From: Oryzias latipes
Lineage: Eukaryota; Chordata; Actinopteri; Beloniformes; Adrianichthyidae
Assembly (NCBI RefSeq): GCF_002234675.1
Contig: NC_019869.2
Span: forward strand, 15,981,015 to 16,045,014
Length of the DNA stretch: 64,000 nucleotides
Direction: 5' to 3'
The first letter of the stretch is position 1. Every line of letters starts with the position of its first letter. The position numbers and the translations under genes are program-made. Shown here in pieces: positions 21,354 through 34,807 of the stretch. The notes under the pieces were generated by a model that searched no databases, was not told the DNA's origin, and saw only the letters and a list, made by a program, of their open reading frames with translations.

Positions 21354-23182
21354 CTAGAGCGCTCAGACACTCTGCAGTTCACTGTTTTTTCCACTAAATG
21401 TCTGTTTTGTTGGAGAGTGTACTCACAAATCGTAACGGAAGATCCGTAGAAGAAGACGTAGTGTTGTTGTCTTCCACTCTGGCCAATAGCAGACATTTTT
21501 ACTGGATCTTTATTCTTTCCACCAATGAGAGGCCTTGGCATTGGTCTGAGTGTCGCGGGCACATTTTCGGTTTCTAGCAGTTCGTGGAGCTAAATTTACG
21601 AGATCTAAATTAGCCAAAAGACTTTGCTATCCTAAAAAACGCATCCATGAAGTATTAATAACTTTAATCTGTTAGTTAAATAACCAGGAAATCATGCCGT
21701 TTTTCCTATATTCCGTTTGGATTTACAAGAAAAGTTACAGTAGCTGCTCTGTTGCTAATCTTAGCTTAAAAACTGCTGTGCGTTCCTGAAGAGCAACATT
21801 TACGTTTCTATTGTTCCTGAATAAAAGGTGAGTGTTTTAATAATATGCACCCAGTCGTGTTTTCTCAGAATTATAAGCACCGTATCTGCCATGTTTTGTG
21901 ATCAGTTTTTACAAAATTTCCTTTTGTTTTCACTTTAGATTAAGTTCTGTTGAATATTCGCCTTCATTTTTTTTCGTTGACCAGAAAACTACGAGAGAGA
22001 CAGACTCAGGATGTAAAAGTAAACAGGAAAAAATTTTGGTAATTAAAGTTGATGTAAATCAGATAAGGCTACTAGACAGATTTTTTTTAATGTTGAATAA
22101 TCAAAAGCAAAATAGACATCAGTGCTATTTGTCGTCGAGCCATTTCATTTTTGCATTCCGAGCATTTTCGTCTTAAAAATAAGTCTAATTTGTGTCGATC
22201 AGGCAACAGAAAAGTGCCATTTCTTTGTCTGCATCTCGGTATTTTCAGGTCAGCATTGCAGCCGTGTGGACGATTATTATTGCAGTGTTTTTATCTTTTT
22301 GGATCTTTAATAATCCTGTTTCACTGTGAGACGTTTTTGTCCACATTCTCACCAGATACCGTGTTGTGTATCTTTCTCTCTCAGCATCTCAGTACATCAT
22401 GACCCATGCGTTGAGATTTTCATCTGTAAAATATATAACTAGCTTTGTGGCAATACAGTCCAATCCTTTAATGAATAAAATCTAGATTTTTATTATTCAT
22501 TTGACATTTAGAACTATAAATTCAACAGCTTCCACGATTCAAACCTGCATTTAGGGCCTTCTAGACTGTTCTGTTCTTTATGGTTAAAACATCTCATATT
22601 CATTTATTCATACATTGTTAGAGGTGCTGGGAAAAAGGAGGGCTAGTTTTGTGCACACAACATCCCACTTATTTATTGTGGTTCAGTTAGTTTTCATTGA
22701 TAGAAGCAGGCTTGTGATTGGACGTCTTGTGTTTTGGTCACTCGTGAAAAGGGCAAAAACAGTAGAGTCCACACCACGAAGAGAAACTGACAACGTTTAC
22801 CAGAAACAACGTTTTTTTATTCCTGATGAATTTTATACCTTTTTACCAACATAATCATGTGTTCATATCTGTGGTTTTCATTGGACAGACAACTGTGCTT
22901 CCATTCAGGCTCTATGGGTTTGTTTATAAACATTTAAAATAAAATAAGCCAATTAGTAATAGATTTTTTTATATAAATTGATTTTTTTGGACCCCTGATA
23001 AATTATTAGTTGCTGGTTTTTGTAACAAGGACTAAACAGTAGGAAATAAGTTGTGAAAAATGTTTTTCACCACTGACCCCCCAATATTTACTAATATATG
23101 AATAGATTTTTGAAATCAATAATCCTTCCACGTCTTGCTTCTGTACCTTTTGTCACGACCAGCGTGTTTTTCCTGTTTGCAG
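21354..23182 (+). other. daxx promoter region, probable noncoding first exon and intron 1
   Basis: A donor at 21827/21828 (ATAAAAG|GTGAGTG) and an acceptor at 23182/23183 (TGTTTGCAG|ATTCAC) probably bound daxx intron 1, with a noncoding exon somewhere in about 21560-21827. The intron is AT-rich and shows no recognisable gene; frames of 60-92 codons within it have no domain. Confidence 0.5.
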
Positions 23183-23210
23183 ATTCACAGCAGAATCCGT
23201 CAGGGTTTAG

Positions 23211-26200
23211 ATGGCGGTGGCTCCTGCCTCAATGGGAGATGAGATCATAGTTCTGGATGAAGACAACGAGGACAGCCCCCAGCCCTCTTTTTCCGCTACT
23301 ACTCCCTCCTCTGATCATGGCTCCAGAAACGCCTTACCGCCCAAAGGTCAGCACTTGGTGGCCGTGCACGCCGCCATGTCCCCAAGTCACCAAGTCTCAG
23401 GGAAGAAGGAAGCTCAGGGTCTTCTAGCTGAGAATCAGAAACTGTTCTCTGAGGTGAGCTGCTTCAGGTTTTTACTGAGCCCACCCTCTCTTCTGTGGTC
23501 TTCTTCAACTTCTAAAATAAAGAATATTTTAACACCCAGCAGGTTTTTGTTTGTGCTAATATTGCTGATATCTACTGTTTTTTTCCTTAATATTTTGTGA
23601 TAAAATATGTTTTTATGTGCTTCGGAATAGATTGTTAGAAACATTTAAGATGTTAAATTGTTGAAAGCTTTTACAGTTCATCTGTTTGACTTTCTCTGTG
23701 AGTCACAATTGAATCTTTTTCTGTTTTGTAAAAGTCTTATAAAGGTGTAATATGAAAGGTGTAATGATCTGCATGATTCATCTTCAGTGTTTGATTCTCT
23801 CGTGTCTTTCCTGTAGTTTGTGGAGCATTGCTCCGCTCAGACCAAGGAGTGCCCGGAGGTCCTGGAATACCTGCAGCTGAAACACTCCAAGACGTGTCCA
23901 GAGTTTCTGTCCTCTGTGGAGTTCAGGAACACTCTGAAAGGATGTCTAACTCGCGCTCAGAACAACCGCTCCAAAACCTTTGTCTTCATCAATGAACTGT
24001 GCACGGTGCTCAAACAGCACAGGGATAAAAGGAGACTGACCCTCTCCAAGGCGGCGCCCTCTACCTCAACATCAGCTTCTGTTCAGTCTACCTCCGTTCC
24101 CCCTAACAGTGAGAAGAGGAGTGACGAAGAGCAACCTTCTACTTCTGGAGTGCAGGAAGACAACAAAGAGCAAGATCAAAAAGAGGAAAAAAGAGCTAAA
24201 AGGGCCTCAAGGAAACAGGTCGGTACAGACAATAAACCTAAAAAAAAAAAGACAGTCAGTGTTAATCCTGTACTTGTTTTATTCCTGAAATCAGACGATG
24301 CCAGACTAAATATCTGGAGCACATGTCTCCCTCTCAGATCGCGTACCTGGAGAATCTCCTAAAGGTTTACAACGATGAGATCTTCCGTCTGCAGCAAACT
24401 GAGCTTAGCCTGAATGACTTGGAAGCTGAAGACTCCATCTACATCCAGGAGCACAAGCTGAAGCGGAAGGTCTGATGCACATCTGATTGTGGAACAAAAG
24501 GTCAAACGGTGTTTGGTAACAGGCATTCATTTCTTTCCCAGTTGATGAAGATCTATGAAAAGCTGTGTGAACTGAAGGGCTGCAACACGTTAACGGGCCG
24601 AGCCATTGAGGAGAGGATCGAGTACAAAAGCACTCGATACCCTGAGATCAACAAGAGAGTGAGCTGACGGCTTTAAAGGTTTCCCTAAATATCTTGGAAC
24701 ATAACCTCCCAGTTCCTCGTTTATCTTTTCCTCCTTTGTTAGATCCAGCGCTTCATCAACAGTCCCGAGGTGCAGAAGAACCCTCCGGATTATCAAGACA
24801 TCCTCCAGCAGGTTCTGCGGGCCAACGAGCGCCACAACCTGTGCTTGAGCAAGAGCCATCTGAACCAGATCGCTCAGGAGGCCTTCAGGGAGACGGGCGA
24901 CCTCCTGCAGAGGCGCCGACTCAACGACATGTTCTACAACTTTGGCTCTCACCTCACAGACAACTACAAACCCAGTGAGACTCCCAGCTGAGAGAAAAGC
25001 TGCTCGCTGCTGTTTGGTTGGATCCTTCCTTAAAGAGTTTACATGAGGAACCATGCCGTCACGTTTCTTTTATTTAATGTGTTTATACTTTAATGCAGTT
25101 TGACACAGAAACCATAGAAACCTTTTGTTTTTCTATCAAGGGTGTGAATTCACTTTTAGAGAAATAATCTCTGAAGGAGCTTGGATTTTAAATTTGTTCT
25201 TAATTTTAATCTTTTACAACTGGTTTCTAAATCCATTAAAAGCTCATGACTAGATGTTTATTTTTAAACCAGCTCTGGCTAAAGTCCACTTTAGTAAATG
25301 TTTGGAGGGCTTTTCACAAAATGTTTCAAACTGACCTCTGAACAAACAGAATCAGCTGTTACACGCTCCTCCTCTCTACATCAAATTGCATAAGATTCAA
25401 AGAATTCAAGTCTCTGTGCTACTAAATCTCCAGAGTTTTAAAGCTGTTTTCCCGTCTTTTGTCTGAAGCTGCAGACCCCGCTCTGTCGGACTCGTCTCTG
25501 CAGCAGAAGCTGCGCTCCAACAGAGAGGTCGCCATGTCCCGCCTGGAGGAAGTCATCACCAAATACGCCGTCAAGCAGGAAGACGTGGAGGAGCAGGAGA
25601 GGCTGAGACGGCAGGGCAAAGATGTGGTGAGGGACGAAAATGTCACGTATCTGCACTTCTACTGAAGTCAACGAGCAGAAACTGCATCAACAAATGTTTG
25701 CAGTCAGGAATTGAAAGCGTTTAACCTTCTTTTTCTTTTTCAACGTTTGATGATGTGAAGCTTTTTTAGCCGCCTTCGGTAATCAGGATGGGAAGATGGA
25801 CGCTTCACGCTCATCTGTTTTCCTCCCCGTTTTAATTCTTTTCTCATTTTCAGGCAAACAAAGAAGTTAAGACAAAAGGGACAAACGGAGTGGTGGAGGA
25901 GGAGGAAGAAGAAGAAGAGGACGATGAAGAGGATGAATCCTCAGACCCAGACATTAAGGACGAGATTGAAGCCAGCACTCAGCAGGATGGACCAGGTCAG
26001 AACAGAAATACGAGAATTCAGATCATCATAGCTTTAAGCTAGTGGGCGGGGCTTCCATAAAGCTGAAGATGGCTTTATAACAAAGACGTCTGAAATGTGA
26101 TCTGTGTAAATGAGAAGAGGGGATTGATTTATCCTGTTTGCTTCCATCTGCAGATGATGAGGAAGAGGAGGATGGAAACGAGGCTGAAAACGAAGGTGAC

Positions 26201-27179
26201 ATCAAGGAGGAGCAGACCTACGACCAGTCGCCCGACATGTTTGCAGATGAAGAGGAGCCCATCACAAATGGAAGTCCTGCTTCGGATGAAACAAAGTCTC
26301 AAATCTCTCCGATCTCTGACCTCTCCTTACCTCAAAGCCCCGCCCACTCAGAGCCCGCGCAGGCTGGCGACGATCAAGCTTTAGTCAACGGGAACGCTGA
26401 TCAACCCCAGGAGCCCACAGGCTCCTCCCACAGCACAGAGGAGCCCTCAGGCCGCTGCTGGGTTTCCGGTGAGAAACCCTCATCTGGGCAGCAAACCGTG
26501 GCTGTGGGAAAGCGGGACGCTCAGACGACCAACGGCACGGCGCCGCTTTCCAGTACCAGAGCAACACGGGCACAGAAGAGGAAGAGGGAGGAAACGACGC
26601 CGCAAAACCCCAAAAAGACAAACCTCATAATAAACCATGACAGGTGAGGATGCTCTGATGACAGATGGAGGAAATAGCGTTTAGGTGGACACGCCTTTGT
26701 CTCACATGAAACATTTGTTTAGTCTTTGACGGTCTTCTGACTCCTCCTCCTCCTCAGTGAGGCAGATATTCCTCTGGATATGGGCGTCTGCACTTCTCCA
26801 CACCACGAAGAGTCTTTCAGAGCAGCAACTCCACCCAAAAGCCGGGGCAGGAGCTCTCCGTCTACACCCCCCCCCAAGAAGAATAAGGTGGAAAGAAAAC
26901 AGCATCAACTTTTTGATAATGTTCCGCTCTACAAAACAAAGACTTTGTGTTTTCTGAGCCTTATAAAGTTTTTTTTTTCTCTAGTAAAGGGGACTTTTTG
27001 TGGTTTGATTGCTTTTCTGTGTTCACACTGACAAAAATGATCCAAACTTGTCCTGAAAAAGTTCTTGCCGAGCCGCAGCAGCAGTGCAGTAACCCTGGCA
27101 ACCTCCTCTCTGTTTTCAGGTCAACGTGGCGACCCAGTGCGACCCCTTCGAGGTCATCGTCCTCTCCGACTCGGAGTGA
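23211..27179 (+). CDS. daxx: DAXX histone H3.3 chaperone / death-domain associated protein
   Basis: DAXX deposits histone H3.3 with ATRX and acts as a SUMO-dependent co-repressor in PML bodies. Ten coding exons join in phase: 23211-23453, 23817-24218, 24338-24469, 24542-24658, 24743-24974, 25469-25626, 25854-25995, 26154-26643, 26758-26887, 27120-27179, giving 701 residues (human 740). An N-terminal SUMO-interacting motif reads EIIVLDEDNED (about 11-21). The helical bundle (about 82-150) and the histone-binding domain (about 216-428, with IAYLENLL, GRAIEERI, FYNFGSHLTDNY) follow. Exons 7-8 hold a long Glu/Asp tract, then a disordered Lys/Arg-Ser-Pro region. The protein ends VATQCDPFEVIVLSDSE, matching the human C-terminal SIM. 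The exon 3 acceptor was chosen at CTCTCAG|ATC because it gives KQ-IAYLENLL like the human KRQIRYLENLL; an acceptor 36 bases upstream would also stay in frame. Follows tapbp on the same strand. Confidence 0.95.
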
Positions 27180-28389
27180 TGCCAGCTTTGAGAAAAACAT
27201 TGTTTTTTTCCGGAACCTTTCCCTCTCTGCAGCTGAAGAAGATGACGGCGACTTCCTCCCTGCTGCTCTCTGGTGCTCTTCTGTCGTGGATGCACTAACA
27301 TTTGGAGCTTTCAGACTGATCGTCAAGTCACTTTGCGTGGCCTTGTCAGTGACTACTATTCCCAGGGGGCCGGTCCAGATGGATCGCATCATCGACCACC
27401 CTCTCACACACAGATTAAAAAGCCGTAAACCAGTTGATTCAGTGGCTTCAGGTCAGAATGTGTGTGTGTGAGTCAGCACATGAATGATTTGTTAATGTGC
27501 AGCTGTCCTGCTCTATGATTGAGTTCCTTATGATATGGACTTCTCAAACACTTTGTTTTACTTGCTGTTGTTGAGTTTGAGTCGTGGTTTGTGCTGCTGC
27601 CCCGGTAGACAGCGAGGACAAACAACCCATGCTAAGGATCTTTAGTAACTTTTCAATGGATAAGACTCAAAAAAAGAAACAAAACTCCATTTAAAAAATA
27701 ACACATTTGAATTTAACTGCAGTTGACAGACTAGGAAGCTAAAATCAATGATCAAGCTTCCAAAAAGGAAAAAAAGAAGAATTTTCTGACTTTTTTTTAC
27801 ATTTGGATGACGCGTTGACCATTGTGACACTGCCCTCTGCTGGCCACTCTGCACAGCCAGGTTTCTACATTCAAACTGAACCTAAAAGCTTTATTTTCTG
27901 TTTGTTTGTCTCTTTGGTATTCTAGGCTTCTAAAACATTCCTGCATTAAAATGGCAGCAGTTAAAGAAAATTCTGGTTGTTACAGTATTACCTTTAAAGA
28001 AACAGCAGAATAGAAAAAAAATGTTTTTTTGCCATGAATACAATGAAAACCCATCAGTTCATGCTGCAGGAAGAGTCATCATAAGGCAGAGTGGTCAGTT
28101 TGGTAATGCTGGAGCAAATGTAGCATCGTTAAGGCTAAAATCTCCTAAAATATTTGCTAAATTGCAGCTTTTCTGTCCGTAGAGGCTTTGGTGGATGATG
28201 GACTTCCTTTCCAATCCTTTCTTTTCATGGAGTTTTATATGACGGGTGAAATGATATTTTTTTGTTGGGGGGGGGGGGGGGGGGGTAAAGCTCTTCTAGG
28301 AGTTGTTGTAATATTTTGAACAGGATTTATCTTTTTTTGCTCAAGTTTCATCTTTCACTGTGAATTGAACACTTTGGTATTGAAATAAA
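27180..28389 (+). other. daxx 3' UTR with poly(A) signal
   Basis: About 1.2 kb after the daxx stop without a recognised gene, ending with AATAAA at 28384-28389. It contains an uninterrupted G-run of about 20 bases around 28266. The overlapping 174-codon plus frame and 148-codon minus frame (26947-27471) shadow daxx exon 10 and the UTR. Confidence 0.5.
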
Positions 28390-29320
28390 AGACATTTTTA
28401 TAAACAATGCTCTGATGCTTTTCAGACTCAAATGTTTGGTTACTGAATGGGAATGTTGTGTCCTGCAAACACACTGCAGGGGCCCGTGTTCCACTTTGAT
28501 TAAACTTCACTGTTAAATCCTGACACAAATGTCAAATCGATTTGAGAAGAATCTTCTTCTTCTAATGTTTGTGTTCACAGGTAAAGAAAGTTTGTTTTTA
28601 AGTCAGCTTGTACACCTAATAAACCAAAACGTCCCTTTATTTTTTAAACGCTATGTTTGAACACATTTTATTCATAAATTAAATAAAATCTCTTTGTTTC
28701 TTTTTCTGGAGACTTTTTGAAGATCTGCCTCACAACAGACAAAGTGACCTTTGGCTGCAGACTGAAATACATTTATAATTTCCCTAAAAACCCACGGCAG
28801 CCTCAGAACAGAAAGGATGAGTCATCAGAACCGTTGTGTTTGTGCATAACCAAGAAGTGAACTTAAGCTCTTCACCACAGGCGGATATAGGCATGGGCAA
28901 GGGGGGGTCAATGGCCCCTATCTGCTTCCTCAATGTGAAGGCCCACAAAAATCCACAAATGACTAAGAAATGAAAAAATGAAGAATTTAAAAATGGAGTT
29001 ACATTGGACTCTAAGTTGTTTTCTGTCCATTTCTATAAATAAAGCCAGGCGGATGGCAGTCAAAGTGTTTCTCCTGAATACAATGCAGTTAGGAGTGTAG
29101 AGAGCGTTTGAATCAATCGGGTTGTGTTTGTTGTTTTGCATAAACTAAAATGAGTTCATGGAAAACGACAAGCAAATGTTTCCTGTTACTGATCTGTTCC
29201 TCACAACCGGCGAGAAAACCATCAAGTAACTCTTTGTACGTTTTCACTGATGTTTCAGAAATAAAAGTATAAATGTGTCACTGTTGGGGAACAAGAATTA
29301 AGGTAAATGAACAGATTATA
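28390..29320. other. Intergenic spacer between daxx and zbtb22
   Basis: No gene recognised. AT-rich, with a 77-codon minus frame (28908-29141) that lacks any visible domain. Confidence 0.4.
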
Positions 29321-29942
29321 TACCGTATTTTCCGGACTATAAGTCGCACCGGAGTATAAGTCGCACCAGCCCAAAAATGCATTATAAAGTAGAAAAAAAC
29401 ACAGATAAGTCGCACTGGACTATAAGTCGCATTTTGACGGGAAATTTATTTGACAAAATCTGAGACCAAGAACTAATAACTTGCACAACCTCATACGACA
29501 CAATCATAGCAGACTGTTTATCTCATAATTTCACAGTAATTCTTTCTCAAACTTATTTTTTTATTCCTTTCATGAAGCATCATTGGCCAACTAATACTCT
29601 GTTTTCATCCTGTATTTGTAGAAACAGTTGTCATTTTTATTGCATTTCTGAATCTATAAAATCATTGGAAAATAGAATATTGTGTTTTTAGCCTTCAAGA
29701 TCTTACTGTAAAAAAAGTTTGTTGATTCTCTGAGTCACTTAACATACTCTTAACACTTAACATACCTCATACATCAAATTGACCCAGGAACATCATCTCT
29801 GTTCCTCACAAATGAACATAACAGGAGGGTTAACAATGTATTCATTTCAATTTATTTCTAATATAAGTCGCTGCGGAGTATAACTCGCACCCTTTGCCAA
29901 ACTATGAAAAAAAGGGCGACTTATAGTCCGGAAAATACGGTA
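29321..29942. mobile_element. MITE with CCGTATTTTCCGGACTATAA termini
   Basis: The left end TACCGTATTTTCCGGACTAT and the right end ATAGTCCGGAAAATACGGTA are perfect inverted repeats that extend into AAGTCGC / GCGACTT. Sub-terminal copies of ATAAGTCGCACC repeat inside both ends. TA flanks both sides if the element starts at CCG. About 620 bp, no coding potential. This end sequence is common in fish genomes. Confidence 0.85.
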
Positions 29943-30009
29943 TTTGGATATTTTATTCCATCTCTTTTTTGGTTTCAAATAAATGTTTTTTTAAACTTTT
30001 GCATAAATG

Positions 30010-30220
30010 TAACCCTTGTGCTATCTTAGGCACTTTAACATTGGGAGTTGGGTCATCTAGACCCACTAGACAGTGCTCTGAACCTTTTTTCTTCAATGAT
30101 TTGTGATCTTCACTGGTGTCCATGGATTACATGAAATCTTTCCACCTTTATCCACCTTTGTCATGGTAGGGAGAACACGTCAAAGTAAGGGTGGGGTCAG
30201 CTAAGATAGCACAAGGGTTA
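30010..30220 (+). mobile_element. MITE (CTTGTGCTATCTTAG family), copy 2
   Basis: The left end TAACCCTTGTGCTATCTTAG matches CTAAGATAGCACAAGGGTTA at the right end as perfect 20-bp inverted repeats. It is 211 bp long and non-coding. It shares its interior with the copy at 11981-12195, in opposite orientation. The remainder up to the zbtb22 poly(A) signal (30221-30840) is AT-rich without a gene. Confidence 0.85.
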
Positions 30221-30840
30221 ATTAGTAGTAACATCTTTGAATTATGGATTTTTTCTTTGTTTCAATTTAACTTAATATAATTTAATGGCATATCGACCAT
30301 CATGAAGGGGCCTACATTGTTTTAAACTTTTATTTAAACAATGAGCCAATGAACAATGATTTTTACAGTTTTCCACAGGTGTTAAAACTCCCCACATCCC
30401 ATAACAGGAACTATGAGTGTTTAGTTATTATTTATAAGATCAAAACCACATCCAAAGATCAGAATTTGACTCTAAAATGTTTCTATAATTCAGATCTTTA
30501 ACTTAAATTTTTTTTTTCTAAAGTGCAGGTGAATAACTTTGACATTAAAACAATCTTGTGCCCAAATTTCTGTGTTTGGACAGGATTTGGAAAGATACAA
30601 ACATAAGCAGTGCAAATTATTATAGGATTATTAATTGATTATTATTATGAATATAATCTTGGTAATCTGATTTAAACTCTGTGTTTCTGTCAGTCATGAT
30701 TCTCATCAAAAAAGGTGAAGTAAAGCATTTATTAAAATCCTTTTTCACAGATTCATCATCATATATTCAGTTAGCAGAAAGATTAGCATCAAACTGATCC
30801 TAAGAATGAACAAATCAGCTGCTGCTTCTGTGAAGTTCTT

Positions 30841-30846
30841 TTTATT
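30841..30846 (-). terminator. Candidate zbtb22 polyadenylation signal
   Basis: AATAAA on the minus strand (TTTATT on plus), about 790 bases beyond the zbtb22 stop. It would give a 3' UTR of about 0.8 kb without other genes. Confidence 0.4.
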
Positions 30847-31637
30847 TCTGTGCGACTGATTCACAAAATCTTTCCCTCTGGAATGATCACTGTCAGTCAA
30901 ACATGTTTCTGCTAAATAAAAACTCATTTCCATCGAGCAGTGAGGTCATGTCGGTGTCTTTAAGGAAAACGGGACGTTTGTGCACAAAAGCTACGAGGCT
31001 TTCAAGTACCTGTGAGGAAAATGATCAGCAACACCTTAACATTTCTGATTACAAACGTGAGTCAACACTGAAACATTTTCAATGTCTGATGAGATCAGTA
31101 TATTCATATATTTCTACATATTTACAGTGGTGGGGATTAAAACTCTGAACGATACATAGAACAAAGCAGCAGCTTCCTCACAGAAGCTCATTGGATGGTG
31201 GAATGTTTCAGACTTCCTGTCAGGAACACATTTCATTATTTAGACATTTGGATAATCGTAGTTTTAACCTCAGATTTTCTCTACTGCTGATGTTTTTACA
31301 GAAATAAAATGTTTTTTTTAATCTAATTTTTGGTTTTGTTGTTGGAAACATACAGAAACAGAAAAAGTAAAGATGCTAAACATCACAAAGTTAAATGTGT
31401 AGTTTATGGAGGGACGGCAGGTCCGTGTTCATGAGGTCATTTTCATTGCAGTGAATAATTTAACTCCACAGGTTTGAGTCCACAAAGGCCTCACATTAAA
31501 CTGTCTTGTAACAAAGTGCAGATTTTTTTTTGTTTTTAGAGTTTTTTTGGGTCTGTATCTCTTTCTCTGTTTGGATTCATGTGAAGGAAATCCACAGAAC
31601 TGCTCAGAAACAGGAGTCCTCTGAACCAAACCCACTT

Positions 31638-34600
31638 CTAAGTCACGCTGCTTTCATCTGCGCTGACTTCACACATGTCTTCATCACCTCGACTCAACCC
31701 GAGTCCGAACATCCCTGGTCCCTCATCCTGACCTGGACTCTGGGAGGGAACCCCCAGCAGCCCCCCCGCGGCAGCCATGTTGCTGCGAGAGCTTCCTGCG
31801 CCGTGCTGCTGAGCTGAACCAGAAGCTCCGCCCCTCGCCCCTCCTCCCAGCATCCCTCCCTGGCTTCTCTCTCCCGCAGACAGGAGAAGGTGAGGGGAGG
31901 AAATGAGGTCTGCTCCATCCTCACCGCCCCCTCGCCTGCCCCCGTCACTGCCGGCCCCGCCCTCCGCGCTCTCCCCGGGCCCGCCGCGCCTCTCGCAGTG
32001 TGAGCGGTGTCTCATGAAGCTGTCGCGCCACATGAACTTCTTCCCGCAGCCGAGGCAGTCGTACGGCTTGAGGCCGGTGTGCGTCTTCATGTGCTCCGTC
32101 AGGTGATGCTTCATCTTGAACTTCTTGGCGCAGACGGGGCAGTGGAAGGGCCGCAGGTCCAGGTGCATGTTGATGTGGCGGTCCCGCATGCTCTTGTGGG
32201 TGAACGACTTCCCGCAGTGGCACATGAACACTTTAGCGGAGCCTCCACCACACCCACCTCCAGCCCCCACCCCTCCACTGTCAGACCCATCCACGCCCAA
32301 ACCACCCTGCAGGTGGACCACGCCGTGCTCCAGATTGGGACTTTTAAAAGAGCCTCCTCCCATCACACCCCCCGCTACTCCCAGGGGGGAGGTTGCAGAG
32401 TCCAGGGGGAGTCCAGACGCCTGGCTGTACAGGAGGATCTGGTTCCCCTGCATGTCCAGGGGGAAGAGCTGAGCGCGAGCAGAGGAAGCATTCTGGACCT
32501 GACCCAGCAGGGCCGACACGGCTCGGTTAGAGTTCTGGTTCTGACCCGCAGCGCTGTCCTGAAGGTGCTGAGCTAAAGTCTGCTCCATCAAACTGCCCTC
32601 AAACTTGAAGAAGTCCTCTGAAGACTGGCAGAAGTCCACCTATGCAAAGTTGAAATGAATTTGTCAAAACATATTTAATTATGAATATGCATTTTTCAGG
32701 TTAGTGGAAAAAATAAAATTCTATACTTTTAAGTAAAACAAGCTTTAAGCTGAACTTTTTTTTGCACAATTTGACACTCTGTCTCCCTCTAGTGGACACA
32801 CCGAAGGTAGCTTTTTAAACTAAAACGTTTTTTTCTATAAACAAACCAATTTCATGTGGTTATTGAGTCATTATAATGTCATCAGTGCACCCCCCACACC
32901 CACACTCAGTGGTCGCCACATCACCTGAGAGTCCATGTCTCCCTCAGGTCGACCCCCCAGCTCAGCAGAAAGGCTCCTAACGTTGGAGATGTTGAAGTTG
33001 CCTCTCTCTCTCTCCCGGACCAGCTCCATCTCTCTCTCCTCCTCTTCCTCCTCGTCTTCGCCGCCCTCCTCCTCTGACACCACGATCAGGTCGTCGTCCT
33101 CTGCGCGTTCGGTTTTCACCACCACCCACTGTTTGCGGGGCATGATGCTGGGCTGACTGTAGGTGGGGCGTTTCTGCAGAGGCATCGCCGCGTCCTCGCC
33201 ATCCTTTCAGTAGAAATTAACATTACATAAGAGACAGTCACAGCTATTTAATTAATCTAAGAAAAAATGAGTAAAAGCAAACTCATCTATTTAGGGTTTT
33301 TACAAATAAATAGTTTTAATGAAAAACTGTTTTCAAGAAAGTGACTGTAATTTCAGATGAAGGGTTTGGAAAATGTATCCATAGCTGCTTTCTCTCCTCA
33401 CCTGATAAGAAGACACCCCGAAGCTGTCGCTGACCCCCACCTCCTGCTCCGACACCGAGCTCATCTTCTTCCTCCTGCCACTGCCTCCTCCTCTGCCTCT
33501 CTTCCGCTGATGGTAAACCTCCTCCTCTTCCTCTTCCATATCCTCCTCCTCTTCCTCAATGAGGAGGGCTTCCTCCCCGCCTGATGGGGTGCAGTAGCTG
33601 GGGGTGTTGCTGGCTCTGCCTCCATCCACTGCAGACCCCGCTGCAGCGGCTCCGCCTCCCCCAAAGCTGCTTCCGTCTCGGGGGCTGAAGTAGTTGGTGC
33701 TGCTGGGGGACTGGCTCTCAGACACCAGCAGCTGGCTGGGGGGGTTAGCGGCCCGCTGGGGCTCACTGGACTCCAGAACCCGTCCCGGACTGACCCCACT
33801 TGTTCCGCCTGCAGCTCTGCTGGCGTTGCTGCTGCTACATCCTTGGTTGGCAGACGGTTCGCCTCCACCTGCTCCTTCCTGCACGGCCCCGCCTCCGGTG
33901 CCGGCCCCCGCGGCGGCTCGGCCCTCCTTCAGGAGCTCCGTGCATTTGTCCACGATGTGCCACATCTGCAGGACGCTGCCAACGGTGAGGTAGTTGACGA
34001 TGTCGTCCCGCAGCATCCGCAGCTGACCGGTGTAGGCGCAGCTCAGCACGCTCTCGAATGCGAGCGGGTCCATCACCGCCGGGATGGAGACTGCAGACAT
34101 GTTCTTCAGGAGAACCTGGAGGAAGGCGGAGACACCGATCAGTCTAAGGATCTATTCTGAGTCACCATGAAGATCCTGACTGCAATAGTTCAGATGTTTG
34201 TCAAAAACACCTGAGGAAGTTAGAGTTGGTCCAGACGATCAACATCCTCTTTAGAAAACAGAAAATAAAAGATTCTGTTTATCTGCAGCTCTTTATTGTT
34301 CTTTTCTGACAGACCAGCATGGCCATCTATGTTCTTCTAAATGTTATTGATATCTGTGATTGACAAAATGTTCCAAAAATGAAGCTCAAATGTGGAACAC
34401 TTTCCCTTTTATTAGTGTGATCAAGAATGTTTGAGTTTAAAATGAGCTGAACTATTGATGGAGTCAGACGCCTCCACAGCTGAGAAAATCCTTGACGATC
34501 AAATGTCGGATTTCAGTCAGAAAACACTCACCTGGTCGTGGAAATAGGGGGAGGACGCAGCCAGGACGCAGCGATGGGCCTTGAATACCTGTCCCTGGAC

Positions 34601-34804
34601 GTGGATGGAGAGGTCGCAGAGGCTGCCGTCCTCCCTCTGCCGGTTCAGGCTGTCCAGCACGGAGGTCTGGGCGCCGGGGAAGCTCACCTGCACCACCGAG
34701 GCGTCCGAGCTGCTGCTTCCCACCTCCATCAGCGGCCGCTGCGTGTGTGGGAGAGGAGCTGGCATGAACCTCGGCGGTAAGTCTTTAAGTCTCACTCTGG
34801 TCAT
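31638..34804 (-). CDS. zbtb22: ZBTB22 BTB/POZ zinc-finger transcription factor
   Basis: A nuclear BTB zinc-finger protein, probably a repressor; targets are poorly known. Four coding exons join in phase: 34804-34532, 34115-33402, 33203-32925, 32639-31638, giving 755 residues (human about 634; the excess is low-complexity linker). The BTB domain (about 45-160) shows SLCDLSIHVQGQVFKAHRCV, SSPYFHDQVLL and LTVGSVLQMWHIVDKCTELL, nearly as in human ZBTB22. The linker has Gly/Ser and Glu tracts. Three C2H2 fingers near residues 560-640 begin CHCGKSFTHKSMRDRHINMH and end CLGCGKKFMWRDSFMRHRSH. The chosen ATG lies three bases after an acceptor (TGTTACAG|TAGATG); a later Met at codon 14 is an alternative. 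A noncoding first exon probably ends at a donor at 36102 (GGAACG|GTGAGC). Confidence 0.95.
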
Positions 34805-34807
34805 CTA

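Noticed and set aside
21179-21562. 127-codon minus-strand frame upstream of daxx
   Set aside because: Its second half is a hAT-type terminal sequence and its first half is unrelated spacer; no domain.
26947-27471. 174-codon plus frame and 148-codon minus frame
   Set aside because: They overlap the last daxx exon and 3' UTR in other frames; the daxx frame ending VIVLSDSE matches the human protein.
32007-32576. 189-codon plus-strand frame
   Set aside because: Antisense shadow of the last zbtb22 exon, which encodes clear C2H2 zinc fingers on minus.
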